From: Cyanidiococcus yangmingshanensis
Lineage: Eukaryota > Rhodophyta > Bangiophyceae > Cyanidiales > Cyanidiaceae
Length of the DNA: 64,000 nucleotides
Direction of reading: 5' to 3'
Assembly (NCBI GenBank): GCA_013995675.1
Contig: VWRR01000016.1
Coordinates: 372,001 to 436,000 of the forward strand
Part shown: piece by piece, positions 1 to 11,400 of the stretch
How positions within the stretch are numbered: the first letter of the stretch is position 1
How the letters are laid out: every line of letters starts with the position of its first letter
Translations under genes and position numbers: made by a program
Notes under the pieces: generated by a model
The model's database searches: none
What the model saw: the letters and a program-made list of their open reading frames with translations, nothing else
What the model was told of the DNA's origin: nothing

Positions 1-191
1 AAACCGGAGTATCGGGCCACTACTCCGTATAGAGGCGTATGTTGAGACCACAGCGACAAGAGCGGTCTGGTTGGAGACCACGAACGAAAACTGGAGAGGG
101 AACGTTGATTCCAAGGAGAAACGTTTCGAAGCGAACGAGGCTCTGTCAGGGACGAAACCTTGGCCGCCCCAGACGCCAACAGGCTACGTGA

Positions 192-551
192 GCGGCATTT
201 GTCTGGCACCTCTGCTTCCGTCGCACCCATGTTGAGCGCATTGAACTATTTGTGAAGCGTTCAACAAGCACGCCTCGCGGAACTGCCAAATATTTGGCGC
301 TGGCTGCCGCTTGTGAGGCACTCCAACGCCGTTCTCCCCACTGTTATTTTCTGGCGATCGACGACGGCCTTTATCGTCATCTGAAGCTGGTGCATTATTT
401 TGAACGTTTGGGGTTTCGATCTGTTCGACGTATATCGAGTGGGGTCCTTGAGCGTTTGCTTTGGGGTGGATGCGGTACCCTCATGTATGGAAATCTCGAA
501 GTCCTAGCACGGAACTGGTGGGCCGACCTGCGCCCGCCGATGAATTCATAA
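192..551 (+). CDS. GNAT-like acetyltransferase, C-terminal part (partial)
   Basis: The frame is open from base 192 to a TAA at 549-551 and has no ATG of its own, so it is the tail of a gene starting further left, perhaps in another frame. The visible protein has features I associate with a plastid-type GNAT family of plants and algae: a helix (KYLALAAACEALQRR), then LAIDDG, KLVHYFERLGFRSVRR and a closing LLWGGCGTLMYGNLE block. KLVxYFERLGF is the usual final strand-helix of the acetyl-CoA fold. The acetyl-CoA P-loop itself is not visible. Family placement is from memory of the motif order and is moderate; the substrate is unknown. Confidence 0.45.
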   Translation, partial: AAFVWHLCFRRTHVERIELFVKRSTSTPRGTAKYLALAAACEALQRRSPHCYFLAIDDGLYRHLKLVHYFERLGFRSVRRISSGVLERLLWGGCGTLMYGNLEVLARNWWADLRPPMNS

Positions 552-1644
552 AGTTTTCGCCAGACCTGGAGTGACAAGCACCATTGGTTTGATTCTTCAT
601 GACCCGGATGACGGAGCAACCATTCTGGATAGAATAAGAGGAGATGCTGTATCTCCCAATGATTCGAACGTGGCCCAGAGATCCGGTACCTAGGTTGGCA
701 CCTATGCGATAGAGATGCGGCACAGGGCTGCGCTTGAATGCAGACGACCTTGGTTTGAGCACAAGTCTCGGCAGCAGGAGCGCAATGTCCGTACATTCGT
801 TGCTTTCGATCAATGCTGGAGGACGTGTGCGTCTGGAACGATGGTGGCAGCGCTCATTGTGACGACAGTGTCAACAACTCGAGGACGAATGATGCTAGGC
901 ATTGCTTTTTTTAACTTAGCACGCAACCACACCGTGTCGCAGTGTGATGATTTTAGACTCGACTATCCAGAGGCGCTTGCGCTCTAGAGCAGCATCTTGT
1001 GACTTTTGTGAATCGATGGTTTGTTCCTATGTAAAATTGTGCTTCGTATGACAATCAACGCGATTCCCAAGGATTCCTTTAGAGCTTTGGGAAGACAAGT
1101 GCTACAGTCGTACATGTCTAGCTAGGGGCAGTGAGCGCCTCAGTCACCTACATCTTCGACAGATGCACATCGAATGCCATTTTCCTTTCGAATGAGACGA
1201 ATCTACAAACCGCTTTCGCACGACCTCTCTGGATCGTTTCCGCTTCATCCAGGTTTGGCTCGCAGGACTCGTTCAGTTTCATGGCGGTTGAATCGATGAA
1301 GCTGGTGAGGAGTTGGAGTGTCTCCCGGAGCATGCTTCCGGGGACCTGCTCCAGCCGTCGGTGCGGCATCCAACGAGGACCACGCTGCCCGAATGATGCC
1401 ATGCCCCAGTCCAATGTGCTCCGCATGCCGTTCTCTCTATGTATCAAGACCTTTATGGTGTCCTGTCGTATGGGGATCGTTTCGGCAACGCTACGGTCAT
1501 GAAGCAACCTGGTTCGCTTTTATGAGCAAATGGGTGCGATCCTACGCGACCGAGCTTGCCTGGACTCACCGATTGCCCTCGCGTAAAGCAAATCATTTTC
1601 AGACGAAGATGGGGCGAAGGAGCCAGTCTAGACCTGGAAGCGAC
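552..1644. other. Intergenic, no gene recognised
   Basis: Between the GNAT-like tail and the 3' end of Rpn6. One minus-strand frame (1148-1426 from its first ATG) could encode about 92 residues, but I recognise nothing in it and would not call it a gene. The plus-strand frame 1318-1926 is partly antisense to Rpn6. Confidence 0.5.
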
Positions 1645-2904
1645 TTAGCGCAAACGGGCGGCTTTGATAAACAAGTTCGAGACCGCTTCATCGAGGTTCT
1701 TAATCAATTGGTTCGAATCAACATAGAGCTCGTTCAGAGCGAGCGCATCGTGGACGATCAGGCATCCAGTACCCTGGTCAATGATGCCATCCAGTTTTCC
1801 ATCAAGAATCAGTTGGGAGCACTTGGATTCAATCTGGGGAATTGGCAAGTCAAGCGTTGTCGCGATCCGGGCGAGATCCACTCGACGGTACGGTTCGATG
1901 ATTCGAAGGATGTTTCGTTCCAGTAACTTTTGGTAGAGCTCATCTAAATGGGCTCGAATAATCGGATCATCCACCAAGAAGGACTGATTCTCTCGAAGGA
2001 CCCGTTCTAATTCATGAACAGAACGTTTCTCACAAGCAGCAGCGAGCTCTCGCATGGCCTCGACTTCGCGACCATGGTATCGAAGCGCAACCGGACCCTG
2101 TAACAGCGCAGCAACCTCTCCCGTCTGCTGTGTCATGACTTTGCATAAGAGCAGGTATTTCAGGCTGGCGAGTGCACGCACATCCTCAATTGATGCGAAC
2201 ACTTCAAACGCCTCGTAAAAGTAGGAGAATGCAGTTTTGTAATCCCGCTCCTCTGCGTAGATAATCGCAGCCAGCATATCGATTTCTCCCTGCAGTGCTG
2301 GCGGTACATAGATCGCATTCGCTGTCGCTCGGGCCGCAGTAAGTGCTGCCCGCGCCTTGGGGAGGTTGCGCAGGGCGTGATGAAGACGGGTCTCCAAAAG
2401 CTGCACCTCTAGTAGCAGCGCTCGATCATCCATTCGACGCACCTCATGGAGGAGACTGGCTATGAGCTCCAACGCCTCCGGATACTGCTTGCGTTCCAAG
2501 TATAGGGCAGCGAGCCGCGTTTCCACTCGCTGACGAAGGAACGTGCGTTTCTCTTCGCGACACCATTGCACCACATCACGACAGAGGGCCAGCAGGATCT
2601 CACCAGAGCCGGTGCACCGACCGAGCGTCTCGATCAGTACACGAACGATCTTCGCAGTTTTTGCCTTGGGAACAACGTCAAAGTAGGGACGTAGCCAGCG
2701 GGCCAGCTCTGCAAGTTCCTCTGGACGATCCCTTCGACCGAGCAGCTCGATCAGCGCGAGCACCGCCATCTCTTTCTCCTTGTGGAGCTTTTCATCCGCA
2801 CCATCAGAGAGTTCCTCCGCGACGATCGATCGATACATCGCTTCGGCCTCGTACTCATGAGCGGATTCAAGCGCTCTTGCTTGAGCCAATCGACCAGACG
2901 TCAT
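1645..2904 (-). CDS. RPN6: 26S proteasome lid subunit Rpn6 (PSMD11)
   Basis: Scaffold subunit of the 19S regulatory particle lid. It holds the lid to the 20S core and base and is essential for 26S assembly. The 419-residue protein from the ATG at 2904 matches the human length (about 422). Diagnostic blocks run in order: EEKRTFLRQRVETRLAALY, a helical-repeat solenoid through NLPKARAALTAARATANAIY, DYKTAFSYFYEAFE, then the PCI/winged-helix half with SLKYLLLCKVM, DDPIIRAHLDELY and LDGIIDQGTGCLIV. The same frame is open upstream to 2997, but only with a GTG. Starting at MTSGRLAQARALES fits the family, in which the first solenoid helix begins almost at once. No introns. Divergent from the SH3 gene across about 1.5 kb. 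Confidence 0.95.
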   Translation of the reverse strand: MTSGRLAQARALESAHEYEAEAMYRSIVAEELSDGADEKLHKEKEMAVLALIELLGRRDRPEELAELARWLRPYFDVVPKAKTAKIVRVLIETLGRCTGSGEILLALCRDVVQWCREEKRTFLRQRVETRLAALYLERKQYPEALELIASLLHEVRRMDDRALLLEVQLLETRLHHALRNLPKARAALTAARATANAIYVPPALQGEIDMLAAIIYAEERDYKTAFSYFYEAFEVFASIEDVRALASLKYLLLCKVMTQQTGEVAALLQGPVALRYHGREVEAMRELAAACEKRSVHELERVLRENQSFLVDDPIIRAHLDELYQKLLERNILRIIEPYRRVDLARIATTLDLPIPQIESKCSQLILDGKLDGIIDQGTGCLIVHDALALNELYVDSNQLIKNLDEAVSNLFIKAARLR

Positions 2905-4420
2905 CGCGGGTTCTTTTACGGGAATCGGTTGCGAACTCGAGCGCGTTCCAACCGTAACGATCGCGTCCTGTATTCGTTGACCCCCTGGAATGGACACTCT
3001 TTACGCTGCCCCTGACGGTCGACTTCTATGACGAAACAAGAACACTGTCGATCAGGTCAAGAGACTGAGGCTTTAAAAGAATCGTCCCCAATATCGGTGT
3101 CGAGACAGAACGGTTCGCGTTGAAACGTATCGAGCGGCGCCGGCGAGCGTGAAGCTCCGGCGCCCTAGTGGCCCGGCCGGGAATACAGCTATTGTCTCGT
3201 ACCTGAAGTGACTCCTGACGTCGCGGTTCTGCCATGGGAATCGAACGAGTAGAGGCGTGATGATATCCGATTTGGTGGTGGTGTTGGTGAGCATCTCTGG
3301 TTTGGAAGTTTGCGATGTAGGTGCGCCCGGCGGTTTCGAGCGGAACACTCGATGCGGTTTGTGCTCACGAGCCAGCGCACACGGTACTGGCGTTGCCCAA
3401 CGTATGGTTAGCGTTTCGCTTTCGATCGCTTGTCGCGCAGGTGATTACGATCGGCCTTGGGTCGGGAACAGCAATGTTTTGTAGTTTGACCAACTCATAT
3501 GGGAAGCATTGTCTACAGTTGCGTTTAACGAGTGCTCGCGGTTGAGGACGGCTGCAGTATGCGTGCAGCGCCGGGCACGTTACGATCGGAATGGGCGTGT
3601 TCGGCTCGTCTCGACGGAAGACAACTTCTTCTAGTCTGACAGTGGCTCGCGGGGACAAGAATCTTGGGAATTTCTCTAGCTCGCGAGGCGCGGACACCGG
3701 TAAGGTCACTGCTGCGCTAGAGCGGGACCGTTTCAGGGATGTTACGGAAACAAGACACCGCAGCGACGGAGTACGGTCGGCGCGGGAGCGTTGTCTAGCT
3801 ATGTGCTCGCAGGACAAGTATGCCCGAACTCGAAACAAGGTGCGTCCGTGCTGATCCTTCCACCTCCATACGACAGGGGCGCCTCGAAGCGCTCGCTCAT
3901 TCGATCACGAAGAATAGTTTCGATGCTTGCGCTGCATGAGGGTCTTGCAACAGGTTCATCAGAGCATTTGATGGAAATTTCAACCGGAATTCGTCCCAGA
4001 TCGACGTGATATGACGCCTGGACGGGTCTGACGTACTGAGCAACGCTGGGATCAGCGGACTAGAATGGAGATCTCGCAACTCGATCTGCAACATCATCAA
4101 TCAGCTCATCCAAGAATATTGTTTTTCACAATATCGTTCGCGGTTCCCTTATCGAGAAAAAGAGAGAAGCGCCTGCAGAGGTGTTCAAACCCTATCGAAG
4201 CGATCAAGTCATGGTTCGTTGGGACTAGCGCAGAATCCCTCGTGCCGAGGCAGGAACCAAGACATGTCACGAACAGAATCGCGCGCATCAACGTGACGGT
4301 CGCCATTTGAATCGCCGCCGCGCGCGAATACATCGTTTGCTCTTCCACGAGAGGCGTTCGGAGGTATCGTGTCTCTCGATATACCTTTCGCTTATCTCTT
4401 CCTGTAGAGCGTCTCTTCCA
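2905..4420. other. Divergent intergenic region between Rpn6 and the SH3 gene
   Basis: Holds the 5' sides of both neighbours. Several frames of 60-157 codons are open on both strands but none has family features. The longest (3365-3838, minus) is arginine-rich and looks like chance openness. No RNA gene or repeat seen. Confidence 0.5.
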
Positions 4421-5197
4421 ATGTCAGTTGTGGTTCAATGCAAGTATCCTTATCGCCCTCCGAATGGAAACGAGGGTGCAGGACAGTTGACGCTCGAGCG
4501 TGGCGACTTGCTCGTTGTCGACGAATCAGTGCCTGACTCGAAGTGGGTACACGGAAGGCGTATCGAAGACGGCGCTGAGGGATGGTTTCCTAAAAACTAT
4601 TGCAAAGATGTGGAGGCGTCGGAGGCGGAACGAATTTTGAACGAAGCAGCTCTGGTGGCGAAGTGCTCGGTCCCAGACGAGTCGCTGGCGAACGTGGTGG
4701 CTCCAGATCTTGGCTGTCGTGAAACCGACGCTAGCAAAGTCTCCGAGGATGATCCCGAGGCGGCAACTGATTTCCGTAGGGGAACTCGTCATTCCTCACG
4801 AGTTCCGCCGGAGAGAGAACGGCAGCCCGGCGCTGGAGACCAATACTGGCGTTACCGTTGTGCTGACCTGCAGACCGAACTCGACGCGCTTCGGGAGCGC
4901 CACGAGCGATACCGGCAGGAAATGACGGAAGCGCTGGCGTTCGAGATGCAGCGGCGCGAATATGTTGAAAGCAAGTTACGACAGCTGTGTTGCCGCTTTG
5001 AATCAACCGATATGCTGGACCCGCAGCGGGAAAACCACTCGAGCGTGCTGGCCCCGAACAGTACGCGACCGAGCCCGGCTCGATCATCGATGAACGATCC
5101 GTTAGCCTCGCCTGAGTTTGTGAGCAAGCTGAGTGTGCGTGAGCGGCAACGGCTCTTCATGGAGAGGATCACGGCGATGCATCAACGCTCGTCCTGA
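4421..5197 (+). CDS. SH3-domain protein with C-terminal coiled coil
   Basis: A 258-residue protein. Residues about 3-60 form an SH3 domain: the ALYDY-like start is VQCKYPYRPPNGNEGAGQ, then LTLERGDLLVVDES, a tryptophan in KWVHGRR, and GWFPKNYCKDV closing the fold. Residues about 65-135 are low-complexity and charged. Residues about 140-190 (YWRYRCADLQTELDALRERH onward) predict a coiled coil rich in Glu, Arg and Leu, followed by a short tail. The ATG at 4421 sits just before the domain; in-frame sequence upstream (from 4307) is not conserved-looking. The architecture suggests an adaptor in actin, endocytic or signalling complexes, but the partner is not evident and no gene name is justified. 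Confidence 0.8.
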   Translation: MSVVVQCKYPYRPPNGNEGAGQLTLERGDLLVVDESVPDSKWVHGRRIEDGAEGWFPKNYCKDVEASEAERILNEAALVAKCSVPDESLANVVAPDLGCRETDASKVSEDDPEAATDFRRGTRHSSRVPPERERQPGAGDQYWRYRCADLQTELDALRERHERYRQEMTEALAFEMQRREYVESKLRQLCCRFESTDMLDPQRENHSSVLAPNSTRPSPARSSMNDPLASPEFVSKLSVRERQRLFMERITAMHQRSS

Positions 5198-5365
5198 TGG
5201 CTCAGAGCGGTCGTGACCTGCTTGAAAATGATGCTCGGCTGGCCCACCAACTGCGATGATTCGTTTCCATGGGCGAGCCTTTGGCAAACCTCAATTGGGG
5301 ACTGCGAACGATGAAACGACACCTGATCACTTTTATCACATGCCTGAAACCTGATTTACCCTGAG

Positions 5366-7150
5366 TTATGCTGCTTCTCTGCTTGCACTCGACGCAACAC
5401 TTGAAAGGTGTGACTCTTCCGTCTCGAAAGGCGCCGTATCGGGCAGAGGTTTTTCCTGCAGTACACGAAAATCGCCAACCGGATCCATGACTTGTTCTTC
5501 GGGTGCTCCTTTCGTCTTGGAGAGATCCCCTTGATCGAGATCGGTTTCTTGATCGTCAGCATTGACTGCGTACGCCAAACACGGACCGCACCGAAATCCG
5601 CCTTCATTATCGTGCAGAAAGTAGGTAAAGATCTCCGCGACGACGATAAAGCCCACCGATGTCCAGAAGCAAGCAGCCAGGCTCTTCACGCGATCCGAAC
5701 TGACGTAGGTGTAGAGCAAACCGCCGAAGAAGGTACCGATGAAGCGGCCGATGGCGTTGGTCATGTAGTAAAAGCCCACCGTCATGGCGACTTTGTCGCC
5801 CGCGGTGTACTTGACGATCATGTAGCTGTGTGCCGAGGAGTTCACCGCGAAAACGAAAGAGTATACGAACACCATCACGATGACAAATCCAATCATGCCG
5901 TTGACGTCGTGATTGGCGAACGTGGGAGACCATTGAAGGAACGCCGCCATGAAGATAACAACGGGAAACAGCAATATATTCCAGAACAGTAACGTATAGC
6001 GATTCGATGGCATCTGGCCCAGCGGCCGAAGAAGATACTGTGGCGCCCAGCTCTGCACCTGGCCGTACTGGACCGTGTAGAGACCAACAAAGAGACCGAC
6101 GGCGTAATCTGGCCAGGAGAAACCGTATTTCTGGTTCTGGAGAAAGTAGAGAATAGGAACTTCAAGCCACAGATCGCGAGTTCCGAAAAGGAATATCCGC
6201 GCAAGGCAGAGGAACCCGACATTGTGATTCACCGTGAGCATACGTTTCAGCGTGACATAATCGTGAGGTATACGACCAGTCTCCCAGTCAAGTCCGAACC
6301 AGACGATCACTGCGACCACGAGCACGATACCCACCATAACACCCAGTGCAGCGTAGTAGGACACGAACACAATCGATGCACCCATGATATAGCCGAGGCC
6401 TTTGAAGGTATTCTTAAAGCCAGTGATAAAGCCAACTAGACGAAACAAGCGCGTCTGTTTCGATTCTGGAGTCACCAACCGAGAGATCGACTTGCCAGAG
6501 AGTTTCACCATGTCCTTGGCAGCGCCGCTCAATACCTGCGCTGCAGCAACGTACACGGCACCCCGCACATTCAACAGGCTATCCTGTTTCGCTTGCCACA
6601 CAAAGAGCATGACAAGTCCCAGCAGCTGGAATCCGAGTCCAATCAATAGTGGTGTCCGGATTCCCCACGTTGATCCAATCATTCCCGCAATGATATTGGT
6701 AGAGACACCAGCAAGTTCGTAGGCGGAGAATCCCAGAAAAATCGAATACAGCAGCACAATCATTCGAATGCCGCCATCGGTCAGGGAAAACAACAGATAC
6801 GCCGATGTCACGACAATATACGAGCGAAGTTGTTGGAACTCGCGGCGCAGGTACTCACGTCGAGTCTCGCCCTCTCGGGGTCCAAAGTCCGCCGAGGGAT
6901 CTCGCTTCTTCGGGGGCGGCGCATCCAACTCCATCGGCGCTTGTACGGACGCTACATGCTCTAGGCCGCTATCGTCCACCTCAGTAGACGTAGGAAGCAC
7001 AGATTCGGAGATTAGCGGTGCCATATGACTCTGGTTATCGGACTCGGGGAGCGTATCGCTAGGTTCGTTTTGCAGACCTGCGGATCGCATTCCCGCGGAC
7101 GACGCCAGTGCCGCCACCTCCACGCGATGATCATTCGGACCTTGGTGCAT
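5366..7150 (-). CDS. ArsJ-like major facilitator exporter
   Basis: A 594-residue multi-span protein with a polar, Pro-rich N-terminal tail of about 105 residues and an acidic C-terminal tail. The first span starts near residue 112 (SYIVVTSAYLLFSLTDGG). Two blocks match bacterial ArsJ as I know it: LSGAAKDMVKLSGKS (about 207-221) and TGFKNTFKGLGY (about 243-254); ARIFLFGTRDLWLEVPI is a third. In bacteria ArsJ exports 1-arseno-3-phosphoglycerate made by a GAPDH encoded next to it, giving arsenate resistance. No GAPDH gene lies nearby here. The first ATG is at 7150; the frame runs upstream only to a GTG. Family membership is fairly secure; the substrate in this organism is inference. Arsenic-rich acidic springs would favour such a gene, and lateral transfer from bacteria is the likely origin. 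Confidence 0.78.
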   Translation of the reverse strand: MHQGPNDHRVEVAALASSAGMRSAGLQNEPSDTLPESDNQSHMAPLISESVLPTSTEVDDSGLEHVASVQAPMELDAPPPKKRDPSADFGPREGETRREYLRREFQQLRSYIVVTSAYLLFSLTDGGIRMIVLLYSIFLGFSAYELAGVSTNIIAGMIGSTWGIRTPLLIGLGFQLLGLVMLFVWQAKQDSLLNVRGAVYVAAAQVLSGAAKDMVKLSGKSISRLVTPESKQTRLFRLVGFITGFKNTFKGLGYIMGASIVFVSYYAALGVMVGIVLVVAVIVWFGLDWETGRIPHDYVTLKRMLTVNHNVGFLCLARIFLFGTRDLWLEVPILYFLQNQKYGFSWPDYAVGLFVGLYTVQYGQVQSWAPQYLLRPLGQMPSNRYTLLFWNILLFPVVIFMAAFLQWSPTFANHDVNGMIGFVIVMVFVYSFVFAVNSSAHSYMIVKYTAGDKVAMTVGFYYMTNAIGRFIGTFFGGLLYTYVSSDRVKSLAACFWTSVGFIVVAEIFTYFLHDNEGGFRCGPCLAYAVNADDQETDLDQGDLSKTKGAPEEQVMDPVGDFRVLQEKPLPDTAPFETEESHLSSVASSASREAA

Positions 7151-8481
7151 TCTTGGATTCAGCTTAACAAAAAAGCCTCTCTCGCACCTGGTTTCAACCA
7201 GTCGCACAGTGACACTTTACAAAACAACTAAACGAAAATGAGTGATTGAAGATATCACGCCCGTCGCAACGACATACAGAGTTCACGTTGGGATCTGTCT
7301 CTCGCGAGCGTTTCGCTGGATACGCGGTGGCGAGCATCGCATCCGCAGGGCACGCGCCATGGCGATCTGGGTCGCGCGACGGGCATGCGCGTCCCCGGAA
7401 CGTGCCGCCACCGCCAGCCGCCACGCGCTGCGTGATCGGTTCCGATCCGTGGGAGCGGGCAGCGCGCACCGATCCGAATCGTCGCAACAAAACTGGACAA
7501 GGGGTCCGTCGATGATCGATGCGCCGCGCGAGGCGGGCGGATCGCCCGTACACATCGAGCCCGTCGCGGGTTGCGGTGGATGCCTCCCAGCGCCGTTTCC
7601 GGATCCCGGATCGCGTCCTTCGCAGGCGTTCGGAGGGCGATCCTCGCGATGCATGCAGATCGGATCTCGGATTTGATGTTTCCAGGCGAAGCGCTTCGAT
7701 CGACGCGACACGCATTCCACTATCTTTATCTGGAGGCCAATGCTCTGTCCAAGTCAATGGCGAAGCAGTTTCCAGTTCAGAGCGGGTATCTGTATGACGA
7801 CCGAGGGTTGGTGCCCGAACGCGATCGCGTTGGCCCTAAATCAGCGGGGACGCCTCTCGATGCATTGGAGCGCGTTGATCTGCAGTCGTCACGGCGATTG
7901 GAGACACCACCGCGTACACGCAGGCCCTGCCGAGAAGCGAACCGTGCGTGCAGACCGTGCTGCGTGACTCGGACACACCATGCTGTGAACGGTTTCAGCG
8001 TTGGCATGAAGGAGCAGGTGTTCGTACAGACGGAGGCGATCGTTGAAACACAGCGAGTGGGTTTATACGCGAGTGCGAGGAGCGCTCCCCATTGCGAGTT
8101 TATCGTTTCGATGCTAGGGGTGCTGCGATCCATTCGGTTTCGCTAGGGTAGCCGTCGCTCTATCTTCGTGCGTTCTGATCGAGTGAGCGGCACTGACTCG
8201 ATTGTGCTGTCCCGATGGTTGCTGGGGATGCGTCAGCGCTGGGCTGTGGTCATCAGCTCGACTTTATGTGGTTTGGGGTCCATGTCCCTGGCTCTGATTC
8301 GAAAGGTTTGCGTCTGCGAAGAGGTGCCATCCCAGTGATCGCTGGGCTGCGTTATACCGTGTCACGCCATCGGCGTAGCACCGAGTGTTGGATCGGTCGT
8401 ATGTAATGTCTCGTGACGGGCCGCCTGTCGGATGGGTTCTGTTCCAGCATTCGTCCTAGGATGCTTCCTGGACAGCGTTTC
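7151..8481. other. Intergenic; GC-rich island at about 7240-7720
   Basis: Upstream of the ArsJ-like gene and downstream of UFD2. Bases about 7240-7720 are strikingly CpG- and GATC/CGATC-rich, so that nearly all six frames are open together. That is a base-composition effect, not evidence of coding. The plus frame 7571-8146 (191 codons) has no recognisable family. The island probably includes the promoter or 5' leader of the exporter. Confidence 0.45.
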
Positions 8482-11400
8482 TCAGCAGGAATGTCGTCCT
8501 CGCCGTCGCTGTTGCAGCCAGGCCATGATCTGTTCTTTGAGTGCCGGCTGTGGGATCACGTCCTTCCCTTCCAATGGTTGTCGGTTGAACGGGTCATGTG
8601 GATCGCTCAACAGATGTCGCACAATGGTGGAGCGGTCCACGATTTTCCGACTCGATGGTAAGAGGACTGGATCGTGCATCAACGTCGCTAGGATCGGGTC
8701 CAGAAATTCTTCGGGTACGTCACCCAGTTCTTCGTCCTCGGCGATGAGCTCCTTGGAACACGTTTCGACCTAAGCTGGCGAGGCTTCGAAACTGCTCGCA
8801 CTCATCCGGACGTCAACAGACCACGTTTTCCGGCGATTTCTGCAGCTCGACCGAACACCTCCGGACGATAGGAGCGTCCGTCGGCAGCAATAGGAACAGC
8901 TGAAGCGCTTGGTACCCGCAGGGGTCTTTCACGGGATCATACATCGACAGATAGATGCGAAGGATTTGGGTGAGCAACTGTCGCGGTGCCCATTCATAGC
9001 GCTGGCGATCGCGAACAACCAGATTCTCACAACGTGGACCACAGAGTGCCACCAGAAAATAGTTCAACATATGCGTCAAGCGATCCAGCAGTTCTGGGCG
9101 AAGGAATGGCTGACGCGCCGCTTCCGTCATCGCAACCATGAGCCGAATGCTGCTGTTTGCCAGCTGGTTGAAAGATCGCGCCTGTCGTTGCAGCTGCAGG
9201 AGACGTTGGCGCTTGTCCTCGCGGACCTGCGCATCCATTGCCTGACCACCACCGCCGCCGGATTCCGGATCGAGCATGCCGCTCTAGTTCATGGATTTCC
9301 GCCAGTGCCAGCAACGTCTCATCGAGTAAGAAATTGGCATCGTTGAAGAGCATGTTGCTGAAATGCACGAAAAGGTCCTCGCGGGTTGTCGCGAGCTGCC
9401 GCAAGATCTGCTCGTAGATGGGAACGCGCCACATCGCAACAAGCACTTCACTGATGTAGAAACGCATCGCGAACTTGTCAAAAAACTGGGTATGTGTGCC
9501 CGTGCGCTCAACGTCGATGTAAAGCTGCATGAGCGCGGGAGGCAGATTCCGAACAACCTGCTCGTTTCCCAGAAAAGCCGCCTCGAATTCAGGTGGCAAA
9601 TGAAGGGTGCCGAGAGCGTTACGAAGCTCCAGTCCGACGGCCGGAAACATTTGCGCAAGCCATTCCGCATAACGGGCGCGTATGTGGACATTCCGCAGGT
9701 AGAGCGTGTTCGAAAGCAGCATGGTGGCAAATTCAACAAAATGCGGAAACAATGATGCCACGGTCGTTAGCGGAACAGGCAAACGCAGCTGAGTGACCGA
9801 TTGGAATATTTCCGCGATCAACTCAAAAAGCGACTCGGGTAGAAGAGCATACGCTCGGGGTACAGAGGCCGCATCCATAGCAGGCAGAGGCAGCGTGCCC
9901 TGGAATCCCGCCACTTGCATGACGTATGATGCGAGCGCTGCCAAGAAATGCAAGACCCGGTCCAGGGAAGCGCTGTCGAGCAAGTAAATATGACAGGATT
10001 GACGGTCACGATGTAGGCGCTCCAACGCTCGCTCGCACTGGCTCCGCATCAGCTGTTGCTCCAGGCGTTGCATCGAGGAATGCGGTTGCTGCAGCGCTAC
10101 GTCTAGCTCCTGCTTCATCTCCTCCAACCGCTGAATTTGTCTCATAATATCTTCCCGATAATGTTGCAAGAAAGGCAGATAGGTAAGCTGCAGCGCACGC
10201 GTCGTTAGAAAGAAGCATTCCGCAACAAAATTGTAGGCATGCTCGGTTGGCGATGATGTAGAGGACCAGTCAGCTTGCCAGGCCTCAGCATCGGCCTGAT
10301 CGCAACCGACTCGCGTCTCCTGATCAAGCAAGCGTATCCGATGGCCATCATACAGACAGCGGATGGGACACGTTCTTCAGTTTTGGAGAACGCGGGTCAG
10401 CGAATGGAGCAGCGAGTCGGAGCAGGACATCCGTCAGATTCAGCATGTAACCGTCTGTGCTGGTCTCTGACGCCGCCGCTTGGATCTTCATCCGTTCGGT
10501 ATTCGTATTCAATTGGTTCGCTATCCAGGTCAAGATGCGTTCTCGAGGTTCTGATCCCGAGCGCAACAGTCGCAGAAGGAGGCGATAGACACCGTCGCGT
10601 AGCGTGTCGAGGGACCACTGAACGGCAGTGACCGCCTCGCGTTCTGCCGAATCCATCTCATTCGTCACCGTATTCGGAAACAGTGCTCTTGACACGCGAT
10701 CGTCCTCATAGTGCAAGGCGGTAGGCGTAAAAAAAGGGCCCAATAGGGACCGGATCCCTGTTCGTGTATCTGCAGCGACAAACTCCTCCATGGAGACAAA
10801 GAGGAGGAGGGCTTCGGGGGGCTCCAGCGCTGCCCCCAGAGACTGCAGCCAATGCAGTGGTGCCTTCTGGAGAAGCGCTTTCTCTAGCTCAATCGAGGCA
10901 GCTTGGATCAGGCCGCGGAGGAAGAGAGGAAGCACCTGTGCTAACTCATCGGGGGCGTCCCGAGCCCACCAATGCACCATGTCCACGTACATGGTTGGTG
11001 ATAAAATATTGGTGGCCTCCCCTGATTCCCCATGATGCAACCCAAACTGCTCCAGAATCCAGGTAGCCGCGTATTCATGAGTCGAGCGCGACGACTCCCA
11101 AGCGCGAGCGGTAACGAAAAGACTCGGTTCGCAGAGACAAGTACGAGCATAGGTCACCAGCAGAGGAAGGGTACTGCGAAGGCTCTCACACAACTCCTGA
11201 GATCGTGCTGCCTGAATCGAGGCCAGTTCCTGCCGCGCTCGATGATAGCAACCAGCTAAATATGATAGAGCGTCACCGATTCGGGGATCCTGAAGGCGCT
11301 CTGCGAGTAAAGCGTCAAACTCGGCAGCAGTGAGGAAATGAGGCCCCTCAGACTCTGGGAGGCCCGCTATCCTCCGAATCTCAGCGAGATCAGTATCTCG

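Noticed and set aside
1318-1926. 202-codon plus-strand frame
   Set aside because: Overlaps Rpn6 antisense, with no domain and low-quality composition; a shadow frame.
5492-5992. 166-codon plus-strand frame rich in Asp and His
   Set aside because: Exactly antisense to the membrane spans of the ArsJ-like gene.
8765-8820. Short intron between the UFD2 core and U-box, suggested by a CTTAG|GTC acceptor-like sequence
   Set aside because: Conserved coding is visible on both sides of it in successive frames ([12 protein letters not shown], then [10 protein letters not shown], then the U-box), leaving no room for an intron.
9027-10365. Programmed +1 ribosomal frameshifting (as in Euplotes) to explain the frame changes
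   Set aside because: In ferrochelatase and GNA1 the shift falls well before any stop in the original frame and there is no shared slippery motif; one direction is also broken by the shift near 8940. Sequence error fits better.
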